Shown here piece by piece: positions 1 to 8,844 of a stretch of DNA of 64,000 nt. Made by a program: the position numbers and the translations under genes. Origin of the DNA: Colwellia sp. (GTDB lineage Bacteria; Pseudomonadota; Gammaproteobacteria; Enterobacterales; Alteromonadaceae). The stretch spans positions 310,001-374,000 of the forward strand of contig JABSOY010000008.1 of the NCBI GenBank assembly GCA_013215385.1, read 5' to 3'. Each line of letters opens with the position of its first letter. The first letter of the stretch is position 1. The notes beneath the pieces were generated by a model. It was given only the letters and a program-made list of their open reading frames with translations. It was not told the DNA's origin and did not search any database.

Positions 1-443
1 CACATCTTTATACCTGCAAGTTTTGCCATAGCAAAAGGTTCACTCGTTGGTTCAAGTGGGCCGGTATTGATATATTCTTCTTTTACCGGTTGAGGGCTAT
101 TTTTAGGGAAAATACAATTGCAGGCGAAAAAGATTAATCGTTTTACTTCAGACAAGTACGACTGATGAATAATGTTACATGTCATTTGAAGGTTTTCATA
201 AATAAATTCAGCACGGTAGGTATTGTTAGCATAAATCCCACCGACTTTACCCGACGCAAAAAAGACAAAATCTGGCTTATGTTTAGCAAAAAAATGAGCT
301 ACGTCCTGCTGATTAAGTAAATTTAACTCAGTTCGAGAAGGGCAGAGAAGGTTGGTATAGCCTTGACTTATCAATTGACGTCTAACTGCCGAACCTACTA
401 GCCCGTTTACACCAGCAATAAAAATTTTAGCATTTTTATTCAT
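1..443 (-). CDS. GDP-L-fucose synthase-like NAD(P)-dependent epimerase/reductase (partial, C-terminus outside window)
   Basis: The minus-strand frame opens at the ATG at 441-443 and runs off the left edge, so only about 147 N-terminal residues are present. It begins MNKNAKIFIAGVNGLVGSAV, a Rossmann start with the GxxGLVG pattern of extended short-chain dehydrogenases. Later segments CIFPK and LEPTSEPFAMAKLAGIK align by eye with the E. coli Fcl segments around its catalytic Ser107 and Tyr136. Here the YxxxK tyrosine is Phe and the Ser107 position is Cys. Fcl normally turns GDP-4-keto-6-deoxymannose into GDP-L-fucose in the cytoplasm. With these changes the activity is doubtful, and it may act on another GDP sugar such as a GDP-heptose. 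It lies 23 bp behind the DJ-1/PfpI gene, probably in one operon. Confidence 0.8.
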   Translation of the reverse strand, partial: MNKNAKIFIAGVNGLVGSAVRRQLISQGYTNLLCPSRTELNLLNQQDVAHFFAKHKPDFVFFASGKVGGIYANNTYRAEFIYENLQMTCNIIHQSYLSEVKRLIFFACNCIFPKNSPQPVKEEYINTGPLEPTSEPFAMAKLAGIKM

Positions 444-466
444 TTTGTGTTCTCTATATGAGGGGG

Positions 467-979
467 TTACTTGTAATAGTTAATGACAGCTTTCATGAAG
501 TCACCGTTATTGTCGTAATGTGGAGATGTGATCATATTACCGTCAATAACTACAGGAGCTTTATGTTGGTAGTCAGCACCTGAATTGACCATGTCAGCTT
601 CAATACTCCAAAAAGCTGTCATTTTTCTGCCTTTGGTAACACCAGCAGAAATTAAAATCCAGGGACCATGACAAATAGCAGCAATTAATTTTTTTTCTTT
701 ATCCATTTTACGTATAAAATCTAACACTTCAGGCAAAAGTCTTACTCTGTCTGGAGCTTCGAAGCCACCTGGAAGGATAACCATATCGAAGTTATCAACA
801 TTTAGCTCTGTTGTTGCCATTGTTGCTTTGGCTGGGTTGCCAAATTTACCATAACAAATTGCACCATCTTTTGTCGCTACTTCTACTGACCAGTTTTCTT
901 CTAAAAGGCGGTAGTAGGGGTATATGTACTCTTCATCTTGAAAGCCTGGTCCAGTGATGATAACTGCTCTTTTAGTCAT
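467..979 (-). CDS. DJ-1/PfpI family protein (glutamine amidotransferase-like)
   Basis: This 170-residue protein matches PfpI along its whole length. It has the N-terminal GxxDEExxYPYYRL segment with an acidic residue near 16-17, the LPGGFEAPDRVR loop near 69-80, and the nucleophile elbow AAICHGP with Cys103 and His104. Family members are intracellular peptidases, deglycases or stress chaperones; the substrate cannot be told from sequence. It is followed by the fucose-synthase-like gene after 23 bp on the same strand, so the two are probably co-transcribed. That pairing hints at a role in sugar-nucleotide metabolism, but it could equally be a bystander. Upstream is a 200 bp divergent intergenic region shared with the plus-strand glycosyltransferase operon. 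Confidence 0.88.
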   Translation of the reverse strand: MTKRAVIITGPGFQDEEYIYPYYRLLEENWSVEVATKDGAICYGKFGNPAKATMATTELNVDNFDMVILPGGFEAPDRVRLLPEVLDFIRKMDKEKKLIAAICHGPWILISAGVTKGRKMTAFWSIEADMVNSGADYQHKAPVVIDGNMITSPHYDNNGDFMKAVINYYK

Positions 980-1215
980 TGTTAATACTCTTAATTATTT
1001 GAGGGAAGACGTAATTTATGTTACCTGTAATATTAATAGTTGTAAATTCTAATCAGCTTTACTTAAAAATATAATATTCAAGTAAAGCTAGGAATGAATA
1101 ATGTTTCTTTAAATCTGTTATATTCAAAAAATATATCGAAGGTTGAGTAAGTTATAAAATATAAGTCTATATGGCTTAAATTTTGCTTGGTTGTTTGGTC
1201 ATTTTAGGAGAGCAA

Positions 1216-2592
1216 GTGTTAAGTTTAGATGTGTTTATGGAAAATAAAATAAAGGTCTTATTTTTAATTCAAAAGTTTGACACTAAAAAGTTGCATGATT
1301 CTGCAGGGTACAATGAAATAGCTCAACCTTTTATTCAATCTGGTTTAATAAACCAACACCATATTTTTTCATGGGGACTCGGAGAACATTATATTCGCCA
1401 ATACTTAGCTGAACAATGCTCAATAATTAAAAGTTTAGTGGGTAAACAACCCGTAACTGTGTACGGTGCTGGCGCACATACCCAAGGAATATGGAGTGAC
1501 TTGTTGCAACTCAACATAGTATCAATTGCGGATAAGCAGGTTGAAAAAATAGGACAATGCTTTCTTGATATGCCTATTGTCTCACCTGATGATATCTCAA
1601 CAGACGTTATTGTTATTTCTAGCCGAGCATGGGAAGAAGATATTCTTAACGACTTGCGTACTAAATACCCTGAAAAAAAAATATTCCCTTTATATAGAGA
1701 TCTCCAAGAAAAAATTAGTTCAGAAAATACGAAGCAGATAGCTGCACTAGAAGAAGAAGTTAATCTATCCGATTTTGATTTGATTTTTTACACACCAGCA
1801 GAGCCTGCAGAAGCATTAACTGAAACTCAGTTAAAAAAACTTAAAGAAAAGTCTAATGCTCGCTTACTCTCCGTGTGGTGGGACTACGATGATAGCTCTA
1901 TTGATAATGTATATATGGCCTTTGAAAAGGCAAGTCTTGCTTGTGTTGACATGATAATCGATCCCGGTAATTTTGGTAAAACTCAAAAAATGAAGAAAGG
2001 TGAACCACCGTATCATTTTCATCGAGATGTAAATAAAGTTGCACTGCTGCCAACGCCCGTTGACGAAACTATTTTTTACCCAAGAAAAAAAACAATTGAT
2101 GTGGCTATTTTTGGTAGTGATGTCGGCTTAAGAAGGAAGTGGATTGATTTATTATGTAAAAATTATTCAGATACTTTTAGACATATAGGCGGTGTAGGCA
2201 TAGGGCGAGTAGCTATACCTATGGCTGAATATGCCAGACTATCTGGAGAATGCAAAATAATAGTCAATAGCCAAACATATAGCTTTCGGTCTCAGTGTAA
2301 AGGTAAAGTTAGAGAGGCACTAGCTAGTGGTAGCTTGTTACTTGAGGAAGACTGCTACGAAAGTAGGTGTTTTTTTGAAGGAACGAACTTTGTTCAATTT
2401 TATAAAACGGAGAGTGAGTTGTTAGGTTTACTTAATTATTTTTTAACCCATGATAACGAACGAATTGAGTTAGCAACACAAGGATATCAGTGGTATCTCA
2501 AAAATTGGTCTTCCGCTATTTGGACTAAGAAAGTTTTCGATTTTCTAGACCTACAGCTTCCTTTTAATGCTTCAGGTGAGTTGAACTTATGA
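1216..2592 (+). CDS. Two-domain glycosyltransferase (Rossmann-like N-terminal part plus GT-B/CgeB-like C-terminal part)
   Basis: I chose the GTG at 1216 because AGGAG at 1206-1210 lies 5 nt upstream; an in-frame TTG at 1183 and ATG at 1237 are alternatives. From GTG the protein is 458 residues. Around residues 83-165 there is a nucleotide-binding-like unit with YGAGAHTQG, a following acidic turn and a VIVISS strand, resembling the Rossmann domain fused to some sugar-modifying enzymes. The C-terminal third (GSDVGLRRKW, then CKGKVREALASGSLLL and a YQWYLKNWS tail) resembles the C-terminal domain of CgeB-like glycosyltransferases, where the REALASG segment binds the sugar nucleotide. No signal peptide is seen. 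The stop overlaps the next start as ATGA. The acceptor and sugar are unknown; heptose transfer is a guess from the neighbours. Confidence 0.72.
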   Translation: MLSLDVFMENKIKVLFLIQKFDTKKLHDSAGYNEIAQPFIQSGLINQHHIFSWGLGEHYIRQYLAEQCSIIKSLVGKQPVTVYGAGAHTQGIWSDLLQLNIVSIADKQVEKIGQCFLDMPIVSPDDISTDVIVISSRAWEEDILNDLRTKYPEKKIFPLYRDLQEKISSENTKQIAALEEEVNLSDFDLIFYTPAEPAEALTETQLKKLKEKSNARLLSVWWDYDDSSIDNVYMAFEKASLACVDMIIDPGNFGKTQKMKKGEPPYHFHRDVNKVALLPTPVDETIFYPRKKTIDVAIFGSDVGLRRKWIDLLCKNYSDTFRHIGGVGIGRVAIPMAEYARLSGECKIIVNSQTYSFRSQCKGKVREALASGSLLLEEDCYESRCFFEGTNFVQFYKTESELLGLLNYFLTHDNERIELATQGYQWYLKNWSSAIWTKKVFDFLDLQLPFNASGELNL

Positions 2593-3326
2593 ATAACCCC
2601 ATAAATATCATGGCTAGTATTCCTGTTGTTATCTTAGCTGGCGGGCAAGGAACAAGGCTACGAACAGTTATTTCAAACAAGCCGAAAATTTTAGCTCCTA
2701 TAGGTGGAGTCCCTTTTCTTTATATTCTCCTTAATTGGTTAGCACAAGAAGGTGTTAAGGATATTGTATTTTCTTTGGGTTTTGGTGCACAACAAGTCAT
2801 TGATGCCTTAGAAAAACTGAGAGGAAGTCATCAATTATCAATACGTTATTCCGTAGAGCCTGAACCACTTGGTACACTTGGAGGTTTAAGCTATACCTTG
2901 AACCAGTTCAACCTTGATGAATGTATGGTCATTAATGGCGATACATTTGTTGATGTAAAACTATCAGCTTTTATTGAACAACAAAGGGCAATAAATTCTT
3001 TCTCGGGTTTAGTTGCCAAATTTGTTGATGATACCTCGAGGTACGGTCGGTTAGCGTTTAAAAATGAAACGTATGTAGCGTCTTTTGTTGAAAAAAATAG
3101 TGATTTACAAACATCTGGCTGGATAAATGCAGGTGTTTATTATCTTTCTTCACAAGCGATCGATTTAGTTATGAAAAATAGCTTTGGCAGCATAGAAATA
3201 AATTTTTTATCTAAATATGTTGATTTGTTGACATACTTTAAAGTTAAACAGGGAAGGTTTATTGATATTGGTACTCCAGAAAGTTATGGACAGGCCGATA
3301 GTGTATTAAAGGAGTTTATTTTATGA
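2589..3326 (+). CDS. hddC: Sugar-1-phosphate nucleotidyltransferase, HddC-like (probable GDP-heptose or GDP-mannose type)
   Basis: This 245-residue protein has the nucleotidyltransferase signature LAGGQGTRLR at residues 16-25, followed by KPKILAPIGG, which binds the nucleoside triphosphate and sugar phosphate. The metal-binding strand VINGDTF is also present. HddC transfers GMP to D-glycero-alpha-D-manno-heptose 1-phosphate to give GDP-heptose. The assignment rests on the size and on the HddA-like kinase gene directly downstream; an RmlA-like or mannose-1-phosphate enzyme is the alternative. It overlaps both neighbours by 4 bp (ATGA), so translation of the three genes is probably coupled. Confidence 0.75.
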   Translation: MNNPINIMASIPVVILAGGQGTRLRTVISNKPKILAPIGGVPFLYILLNWLAQEGVKDIVFSLGFGAQQVIDALEKLRGSHQLSIRYSVEPEPLGTLGGLSYTLNQFNLDECMVINGDTFVDVKLSAFIEQQRAINSFSGLVAKFVDDTSRYGRLAFKNETYVASFVEKNSDLQTSGWINAGVYYLSSQAIDLVMKNSFGSIEINFLSKYVDLLTYFKVKQGRFIDIGTPESYGQADSVLKEFIL

Positions 3327-4321
3327 TTATTTCTAGAACCCCATTTCGTGTTTCTTTTTTTGGTGGCGGTACTGACTATCCGCCATGGTTCAAAGAACAT
3401 GGCGGTGCAGTTATTGGCACTGCAATTAATAAATATTGTTATATTACAGTAAGAGATTTACCGCCATTTTTTGAGCATAAACATCGTATTGTTTATTCAA
3501 AAGTTGAAGTGCCAGCTGATATTGAAAGCATTCAACACCCATCGGTAAAAGCAGTCTTATCTGAAATGAAAATAGAAACGGGTATTGAAGTTCAGCACCA
3601 AGCTGATTTACCTGCTCGTTCAGGCTTAGGGTCAAGTTCCTCATTTACGGTTGGTTTATTAAGTGCTTTACGCGCTAAAGAAGGGAAAATTTCCTCACCA
3701 CAATTTTTAACCGAAGAATCTATACGCATTGAACAAGATGTCATCAAAGAAAATGTTGGTTCACAAGACCAATGTTGGGCAGCACACGGAGGCACTAATT
3801 TTATTGAATTTACTTCATCTGGAAAAATTAATGTCACACCACTTATCATGCAGAAGAAAACTGTCGAGAGCTTAGATTCACATATTATGTTGTTTTTTAC
3901 CGGTCTAAGCCGTATTGCTAGCCACATAGCAGAGAAAAAAATCAGCAACATTTCATCTAAACAGCAGCAACTTTCAACCATGTTAAATATGGCCTACACG
4001 GCAAGGGACGTACTGCAATCGTCTCATTGCGACATGCGTGATTTAGGCGGTATGTTAAAAGAGTCTTGGGCACTAAAAAAAGAATTAGCTGACGAAGTTA
4101 CTAATAATGAAATAGATGAACTTTATGCTCAAGCTATAGACGCTGGTGCCTATGGCGGTAAACTCCTCGGTGCTGGCGGAGGCGGTTTTATGATGTTTTT
4201 GGCGCCACCTGAAAAGCACGATAAAATTAAGCAGCGGCTAAACAAACTTATTCATGTTGATGTCAAAACAGGAGCCTGTGGTTCTAAAATTGTTATGTAT
4301 GAACCCAATGGTTTCTATTAA
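3323..4321 (+). CDS. hddA: GHMP-family sugar kinase, HddA-like (D-glycero-D-manno-heptose 7-phosphate kinase)
   Basis: The 332-residue protein starts ISRTPFRVSFFGGGTDYPPW, typical of HddA/fucokinase-type GHMP kinases. The ATP-binding motif 2, LPARSGLGSSSSF, lies near residues 96-108, and the C-terminal motif 3, GGKLLGAGGGGFMMF, near 275-290. HddA phosphorylates C1 of D-glycero-D-manno-heptose 7-phosphate to the alpha-1,7-bisphosphate, feeding the GDP-heptose branch. GmhA and GmhB partners are not in the window and may lie upstream of base 1 or elsewhere. It is the last gene of the trio; 123 bp separate it from flrA and I see no clear terminator there. Confidence 0.82.
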   Translation: MIISRTPFRVSFFGGGTDYPPWFKEHGGAVIGTAINKYCYITVRDLPPFFEHKHRIVYSKVEVPADIESIQHPSVKAVLSEMKIETGIEVQHQADLPARSGLGSSSSFTVGLLSALRAKEGKISSPQFLTEESIRIEQDVIKENVGSQDQCWAAHGGTNFIEFTSSGKINVTPLIMQKKTVESLDSHIMLFFTGLSRIASHIAEKKISNISSKQQQLSTMLNMAYTARDVLQSSHCDMRDLGGMLKESWALKKELADEVTNNEIDELYAQAIDAGAYGGKLLGAGGGGFMMFLAPPEKHDKIKQRLNKLIHVDVKTGACGSKIVMYEPNGFY

Positions 4322-4444
4322 AGTTGTTTATTCTTAACGGACAGTCAAATAAATGACCTGGTAGCGTCAATTTATTGTTGCTTATTTAGTATTTATCGCT
4401 AAAATCTAATTATACTGATTATAAATAACGGTTTACCATAGTAT

Positions 4445-5914
4445 ATGCAGGGTCAAAAACATATTATTGTCGTTGATAACGACATTGCCAGACGCGAACA
4501 AATCGCTACAGTATTATCTTTTGTCGGTGAACATTTTCATGTTTGTGCCGAAGACGATGTAAGTCAGTATTTCAGTGAGACAGGCAATATTCTTACCGTT
4601 ATTTTATGTGGACAAATCAGTGACCTAATTACTGGCTTAGTACGAAAGCACCCTGCAACCCCCTTTATTTTACATGATGTGCTTGATGCGACACAGCTTA
4701 ACGAAGCAGTGAACGTATTAGGCAGTTTAGCTGTTCCTCTAAATTATGCTCAACTAACAGAGCAAGTGCATCACTGTCATCAATACCATAATCAATTACC
4801 GTCGAAGCGTCATTACGCGGGCCCAAATCCATTATTTCGTTCATTAATTGGTACCAGTGAGCCGATGTTACAAGTACGTTTTTTAATCGAACAAGTGGCA
4901 AATACCCAGGCAAGTGTGTTGATCTTAGGTGAATCAGGTACAGGTAAAGAAGTGATTGCTCGTAATATTCATAATTTGTCTGATCGGTGCAAGGGCCCAT
5001 TTGTTCCCGTTAACTGTGGTGCTATTCCCGCTGACTTATTAGAAAGTGAACTGTTTGGCCATGAAAAAGGTGCATTCACCGGTGCTATATCAACACGTAA
5101 AGGTCGATTTGAAATGGCGGAAGGTGGCACGCTATTTCTTGATGAAATTGGTGACATGCCACAGCCGATGCAAGTCAAATTATTACGTGTCTTGCAAGAG
5201 CGTACCTTTGAACGTGTCGGTGGTGCGAAAAGCATAAAAACCAATGTCCGTATTATTGCTGCCACTCATCAGCATTTAGAGAGTATGATTAAAGAAGGGA
5301 CTTTTCGAGAAGATTTATTCTATCGTTTGAATGTTTTTCCTATTGAAACACCAGCATTACGTGAGCGCCAAGATGACATACCTTTACTTATTCAAGAGTT
5401 GATTTCACGCTTTGAAGCGGAGCAAGGGCGGAGTGTTCGCTTTACTGAAACAGCGATAGAGTCTTTAAAATTGAATGCTTGGGCCGGTAATGTTCGTGAA
5501 CTATCAAACTTAATCGAGCGGATGATTATCATGTTCGGCGATCAAGTAGTCAATGTCAGTGAACTCCCAGCTAAGTACCAGCATATTGATGTTGAAGAGT
5601 ATCAGCCAGAATACCCTGAAGAGTTACAAGAGCGTGATGCGATAAATGAACTATTTTCTGGTTTCGACTATGATGACGATGAAGAAGACAATACCAGTTT
5701 TGATAGCGAGCCCGAAACTTCATCTATGGTTGATGTTTTGCCCAGCGATGGTATGAATTTAAAGGAATATTTAGCGGAATTAGAAGTGTCGATGATTAAT
5801 CAAGCGCTAGAAAAGAACGATTGGGTTGTTGCTCGTTCGGCTGAATTACTTGGCATGCGTAGAACCACATTGGTTGAAAAAATGCGTAAATATAATCTAC
5901 AAAAAAATGTCTGA
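4445..5914 (+). CDS. flrA: Flagellar master regulator FlrA/FleQ, sigma-54-dependent activator
   Basis: The 489-residue protein has an N-terminal receiver-like FleQ domain (about 1-125), a central AAA+ domain with Walker A GESGTGKE near residue 162 and the sigma-54 contact loop EKGAFTGA, and a C-terminal Fis-type helix-turn-helix ([19 protein letters not shown]). The family opens the flagellar cascade by activating RpoN promoters for flrBC and the early basal-body genes, and FleQ-type proteins can bind c-di-GMP. A strongly acidic linker near residues 400-425 (DYDDDEEDN) separates AAA+ from HTH. Matching sigma-54 sites lie before flrB, fliE, fliK and flhA. No sigma-54 site is visible before flrA itself, which fits sigma-70 expression. 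Confidence 0.96.
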   Translation: MQGQKHIIVVDNDIARREQIATVLSFVGEHFHVCAEDDVSQYFSETGNILTVILCGQISDLITGLVRKHPATPFILHDVLDATQLNEAVNVLGSLAVPLNYAQLTEQVHHCHQYHNQLPSKRHYAGPNPLFRSLIGTSEPMLQVRFLIEQVANTQASVLILGESGTGKEVIARNIHNLSDRCKGPFVPVNCGAIPADLLESELFGHEKGAFTGAISTRKGRFEMAEGGTLFLDEIGDMPQPMQVKLLRVLQERTFERVGGAKSIKTNVRIIAATHQHLESMIKEGTFREDLFYRLNVFPIETPALRERQDDIPLLIQELISRFEAEQGRSVRFTETAIESLKLNAWAGNVRELSNLIERMIIMFGDQVVNVSELPAKYQHIDVEEYQPEYPEELQERDAINELFSGFDYDDDEEDNTSFDSEPETSSMVDVLPSDGMNLKEYLAELEVSMINQALEKNDWVVARSAELLGMRRTTLVEKMRKYNLQKNV

Positions 5915-6059
5915 TAAATGAAATATCTTCACATTCGCTTCACTAATCCAGTCCTAGCAATAGCTCGGGCTGCTGAAATTTTAAATGCCAAATCTTTGAC
6001 AAAATTAATTTAACGCTGTTTATTAAGTTTAAGTTAATGTAATTAAAGCTAAATATTTT

Positions 6060-6076
6060 TTGGCATAATAAATGCT
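6060..6076 (+). promoter_or_regulatory. Sigma-54 (RpoN) promoter for flrBC
   Basis: The sequence TTGGCATAATAAATGCT has the GG-N10-GC spacing (GG at 6062-6063, GC at 6074-6075) and the TTGGCA half-site. The expected start of transcription is near 6087, about 25 bp before the flrB ATG. Known polar-flagellum systems place flrBC under FlrA and sigma-54, which fits. Confidence 0.85.
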
Positions 6077-6112
6077 TTATACCAGTTGTTATTTATAAAC
6101 TGAGTAAAGCAT

Positions 6113-7297
6113 ATGGCCGTTGCACTATCTAATTCATCTGTATCTTCACCAATGCCTTTAGCGAAGCATTCTGTGAAAGATAGTTTGTTCCACCAAGCTA
6201 AATTTATTTTTAGTCAGCAGCCTATATCTTCGAATAAAGCCTTACATACAGAATCATATCGCGGTGAATTATCTTTATTGCGTCAGCAATCTAATCAACT
6301 TGAGCAAATTATTGATGTCATGCCTACCGGGATGATCATGCTTGATGGTGACGGAATTGTGATAAAAACTAATAAAGTTGCTAGCTTATTGTTAGATGAG
6401 CCAATTCTTGGTCAAGCATGGTTCGATGTCATTAAACGCTCTTTTAAACCAAGAGCAGACGATTGGCACGAGGTATCTTTAAAAGATGGCCGTCGGGTAA
6501 AATTAGAAATTACCGCTTTGGGTGATCAACCCGGCCAATTAATTATGATCACAGACTTAACCGAAACGCGTTTATTACAAGACAAACTAGGTCATATGCA
6601 GCGGCTATCTTCATTAGGTCGACTGGTATCAAAACTTGCACATCAAATCCGCACACCACTTTCCGCGGCAATGCTTTATGGTGCGAACTTAAAAAATAAA
6701 AAACTATCAACAGGTGACCGTAGTAAATTTCAAGACAAATTAATGTCGCGTTTGCACGACTTAGAGCAGCAAGTGAACGATATGCTGTTGTTTTCAAAAA
6801 GTGGCAAACAACAAGTGGTTGAACCGATATCAATAAACTCATTAATTACCGATGCTATTAATGGCTTAGAAGCGCTGGTTGAGCAAGCGAACGCAAAAAT
6901 TAATATCCAACTATGCGAAAGTGATTGTCTTGTACTAGGCAATAAACGCGCCCTAACTGGTGCCATTGAAAACTTAATTCATAACAGCTTGCAGGTCGTT
7001 AAATGCAATGCAGAAGTGACCATTATCACACATTGCCAAGATGAATATGCCTATATAAGTGTACAAGATAATGGTCAAGGCATAGATAAAGAACTGGCGA
7101 GTAAAATTTTTGAACCTTTTTATACCTCTAGAGCACAGGGGACAGGTTTAGGTTTAGCGGTAGTTAAATCTGTTGCCAAAGCTCATCAAGGTGATGTGCG
7201 TTTAGTGAGTCAGCCGGGAGAGGGCGCTCACTTCTGTATTCACCTACCCATTTTAGAAGAGAGTCATGCTAACGAGGAGAATGCTAATGAGTCATAG
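6113..7297 (+). CDS. flrB: Flagellar sensor histidine kinase FlrB/FleS
   Basis: The 394-residue protein lacks membrane segments. It has a PAS-like domain (about 55-150, containing MPTGMIMLDGDG), a HisKA dimerisation helix with the phospho-acceptor histidine in KLAHQIRTPLSAA near residue 177, and an HATPase domain with N-box NLIHNSLQV, G1 DNGQGID and G2 GTGLGLAV. FlrB phosphorylates FlrC to switch on hook and basal-body genes. A sigma-54 promoter lies 37 bp upstream. Its 3' end overlaps flrC by 11 bp, indicating coupled translation. Confidence 0.95.
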   Translation: MAVALSNSSVSSPMPLAKHSVKDSLFHQAKFIFSQQPISSNKALHTESYRGELSLLRQQSNQLEQIIDVMPTGMIMLDGDGIVIKTNKVASLLLDEPILGQAWFDVIKRSFKPRADDWHEVSLKDGRRVKLEITALGDQPGQLIMITDLTETRLLQDKLGHMQRLSSLGRLVSKLAHQIRTPLSAAMLYGANLKNKKLSTGDRSKFQDKLMSRLHDLEQQVNDMLLFSKSGKQQVVEPISINSLITDAINGLEALVEQANAKINIQLCESDCLVLGNKRALTGAIENLIHNSLQVVKCNAEVTIITHCQDEYAYISVQDNGQGIDKELASKIFEPFYTSRAQGTGLGLAVVKSVAKAHQGDVRLVSQPGEGAHFCIHLPILEESHANEENANES

Positions 7298-8624
7298 TAA
7301 AATATTAGTCGTTGAAGACGATGCTGGATTACGAGAAGCACTTATTGATACATTAAAACTATCTGGATATCAGTGCCTTGAAGCTGACTCAGGTGAAACG
7401 GCTTTATTAACGCTTAAAGAGCAAAGTGTAGATATTGTGGTCAGCGACGTACAAATGGGCGGCATGTCTGGTTTGACTTTGCTTAATAGCATAAAAAGTA
7501 ACTGGCCAAAGTTACCTGTTCTTATTATGACGGCCTATGGCACTATCGATGATGCCGTGCAAGCAATGCGTGACGGTGCTTGTAACTACATGGCTAAACC
7601 CTTTGCTCCTGAAGTTTTGTTAAATATGGTGGATCAATATATCCCATTGAAAATAGCTAAAAGACATGAGCCTATTGTTGCCGACCAACGTAGTATTGAC
7701 TTATTGATCTTAGCTAAAAAAGTGGCGACAACAGATGCTTCTGTGATGGTGCTTGGCCCTAGTGGTTCAGGTAAGGAAGTACTTGCACAATATGTTCATT
7801 ACAACTCTAATCGTTGCGACAAACCTTTTGTCGCTATCAACTGTGCAGCAATTCCTGAAAACATGTTAGAAGCGACTTTATTTGGTTATGAAAAAGGTGC
7901 CTTTACCGGAGCTATTCAAGCGTGTCCTGGCAAGTTTGAACAGGCACAAGGTGGTACTATTTTACTCGATGAAATTACTGAAATGGACCTCGGCTTACAA
8001 GCGAAAATTTTACGTGTCTTGCAAGAGCGAGAAGTTGAACGCCTTGGTGGTCGTAAAATTATAAAGCTCGATGTGCGTGTTATTGCTACCAGTAACCGAG
8101 ATTTAAAAGCTGCGGTCAGTGACGGCATTTTTAGAGAAGATTTATATTATCGTTTAAATGTATTCCCATTAACTTGGTTAGCCCTAAATAAGCGTCGTGA
8201 TGACATTGTGCCACTCGCGACACATTTATTGACGCGTACCTGTCAAACAAATGGTGATCAGGTACCAGAATTTACCGCCGCCGCTCGAAATAAACTTTCC
8301 AGCTACGATTGGCCGGGAAATGTGCGAGAATTAGATAATGTAATTCAAAGAGCTATAATTTTACATAGTGATCATGTGATTGATGCCGGTGATCTACTCA
8401 TAGAAAGTTTTGATAGTGAAATTATTACTGACATGCCGACAGATAATAATGAAGACAAGTTAGGAAATGAACTTAAGCTACAAGAACATCAAATTATTCT
8501 AGATACCCTAAATGCATGTCATGGTAGTAGAAAAGATGTCGCCGAGCGTTTAGGTATTAGCCCGAGAACACTGCGTTATAAAATAGCAAAAATGCGTGAT
8601 TCTGGTATTCAAATTCCCGCATAA
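7287..8624 (+). CDS. flrC: Flagellar response regulator FlrC/FleR, sigma-54-dependent activator
   Basis: I chose the ATG at 7287 because GAGGAG at 7274-7279 sits 7 nt upstream; in-frame ATGs at 7266 and 7281 are less well placed. The protein of about 445 residues has a receiver domain with VVEDD and the phospho-acceptor Asp in VVSDVQMGG, an AAA+ domain with Walker A GPSGSGKE and EKGAFTGA, and a C-terminal Fis-type HTH (DVAERLGISPRTLRYKIAKM). Phosphorylated FlrC activates class III sigma-54 promoters. The Walker A has Pro where FlrA has Glu, which is seen in the family. Confidence 0.95.
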   Translation: MSHSKILVVEDDAGLREALIDTLKLSGYQCLEADSGETALLTLKEQSVDIVVSDVQMGGMSGLTLLNSIKSNWPKLPVLIMTAYGTIDDAVQAMRDGACNYMAKPFAPEVLLNMVDQYIPLKIAKRHEPIVADQRSIDLLILAKKVATTDASVMVLGPSGSGKEVLAQYVHYNSNRCDKPFVAINCAAIPENMLEATLFGYEKGAFTGAIQACPGKFEQAQGGTILLDEITEMDLGLQAKILRVLQEREVERLGGRKIIKLDVRVIATSNRDLKAAVSDGIFREDLYYRLNVFPLTWLALNKRRDDIVPLATHLLTRTCQTNGDQVPEFTAAARNKLSSYDWPGNVRELDNVIQRAIILHSDHVIDAGDLLIESFDSEIITDMPTDNNEDKLGNELKLQEHQIILDTLNACHGSRKDVAERLGISPRTLRYKIAKMRDSGIQIPA

Positions 8625-8682
8625 AACCAAGGGTAGTCGTTATTTCTCGTTAATAATGCGTGCAGCTCTTAGCTAAATAACA

Positions 8683-8713
8683 ATCCAATACTTATTATTA
8701 ATAAGTATTGGAT
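8683..8713. repeat. 31-bp perfect palindrome downstream of flrC
   Basis: Arms of 15 nt (beginning ATCCAATACTTATTA) flank a single central base and read identically on both strands. It begins 58 bp after the flrC stop. As RNA it would fold into an AT-rich hairpin, but no U-run follows on either strand, so a classical intrinsic terminator is doubtful. It may mark a transcript 3' end or a protein-binding palindrome. Confidence 0.6.
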
Positions 8714-8844
8714 GTTAATATTCAGGATAATATCGTCAGTTTTTATCCCAGACAAACTCAAAATCACGGTTCATAGGTAATATCATCATTACACATGAAT
8801 GAACAAACAACCGTGCTTAAGCCCCTTATCAACGAAGTCTCATA

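Noticed and set aside
4322-4444. Sigma-54 promoter before flrA
   Set aside because: No GG-N10-GC pair in this gap; only an AT-rich region with a weak TATACT was seen.
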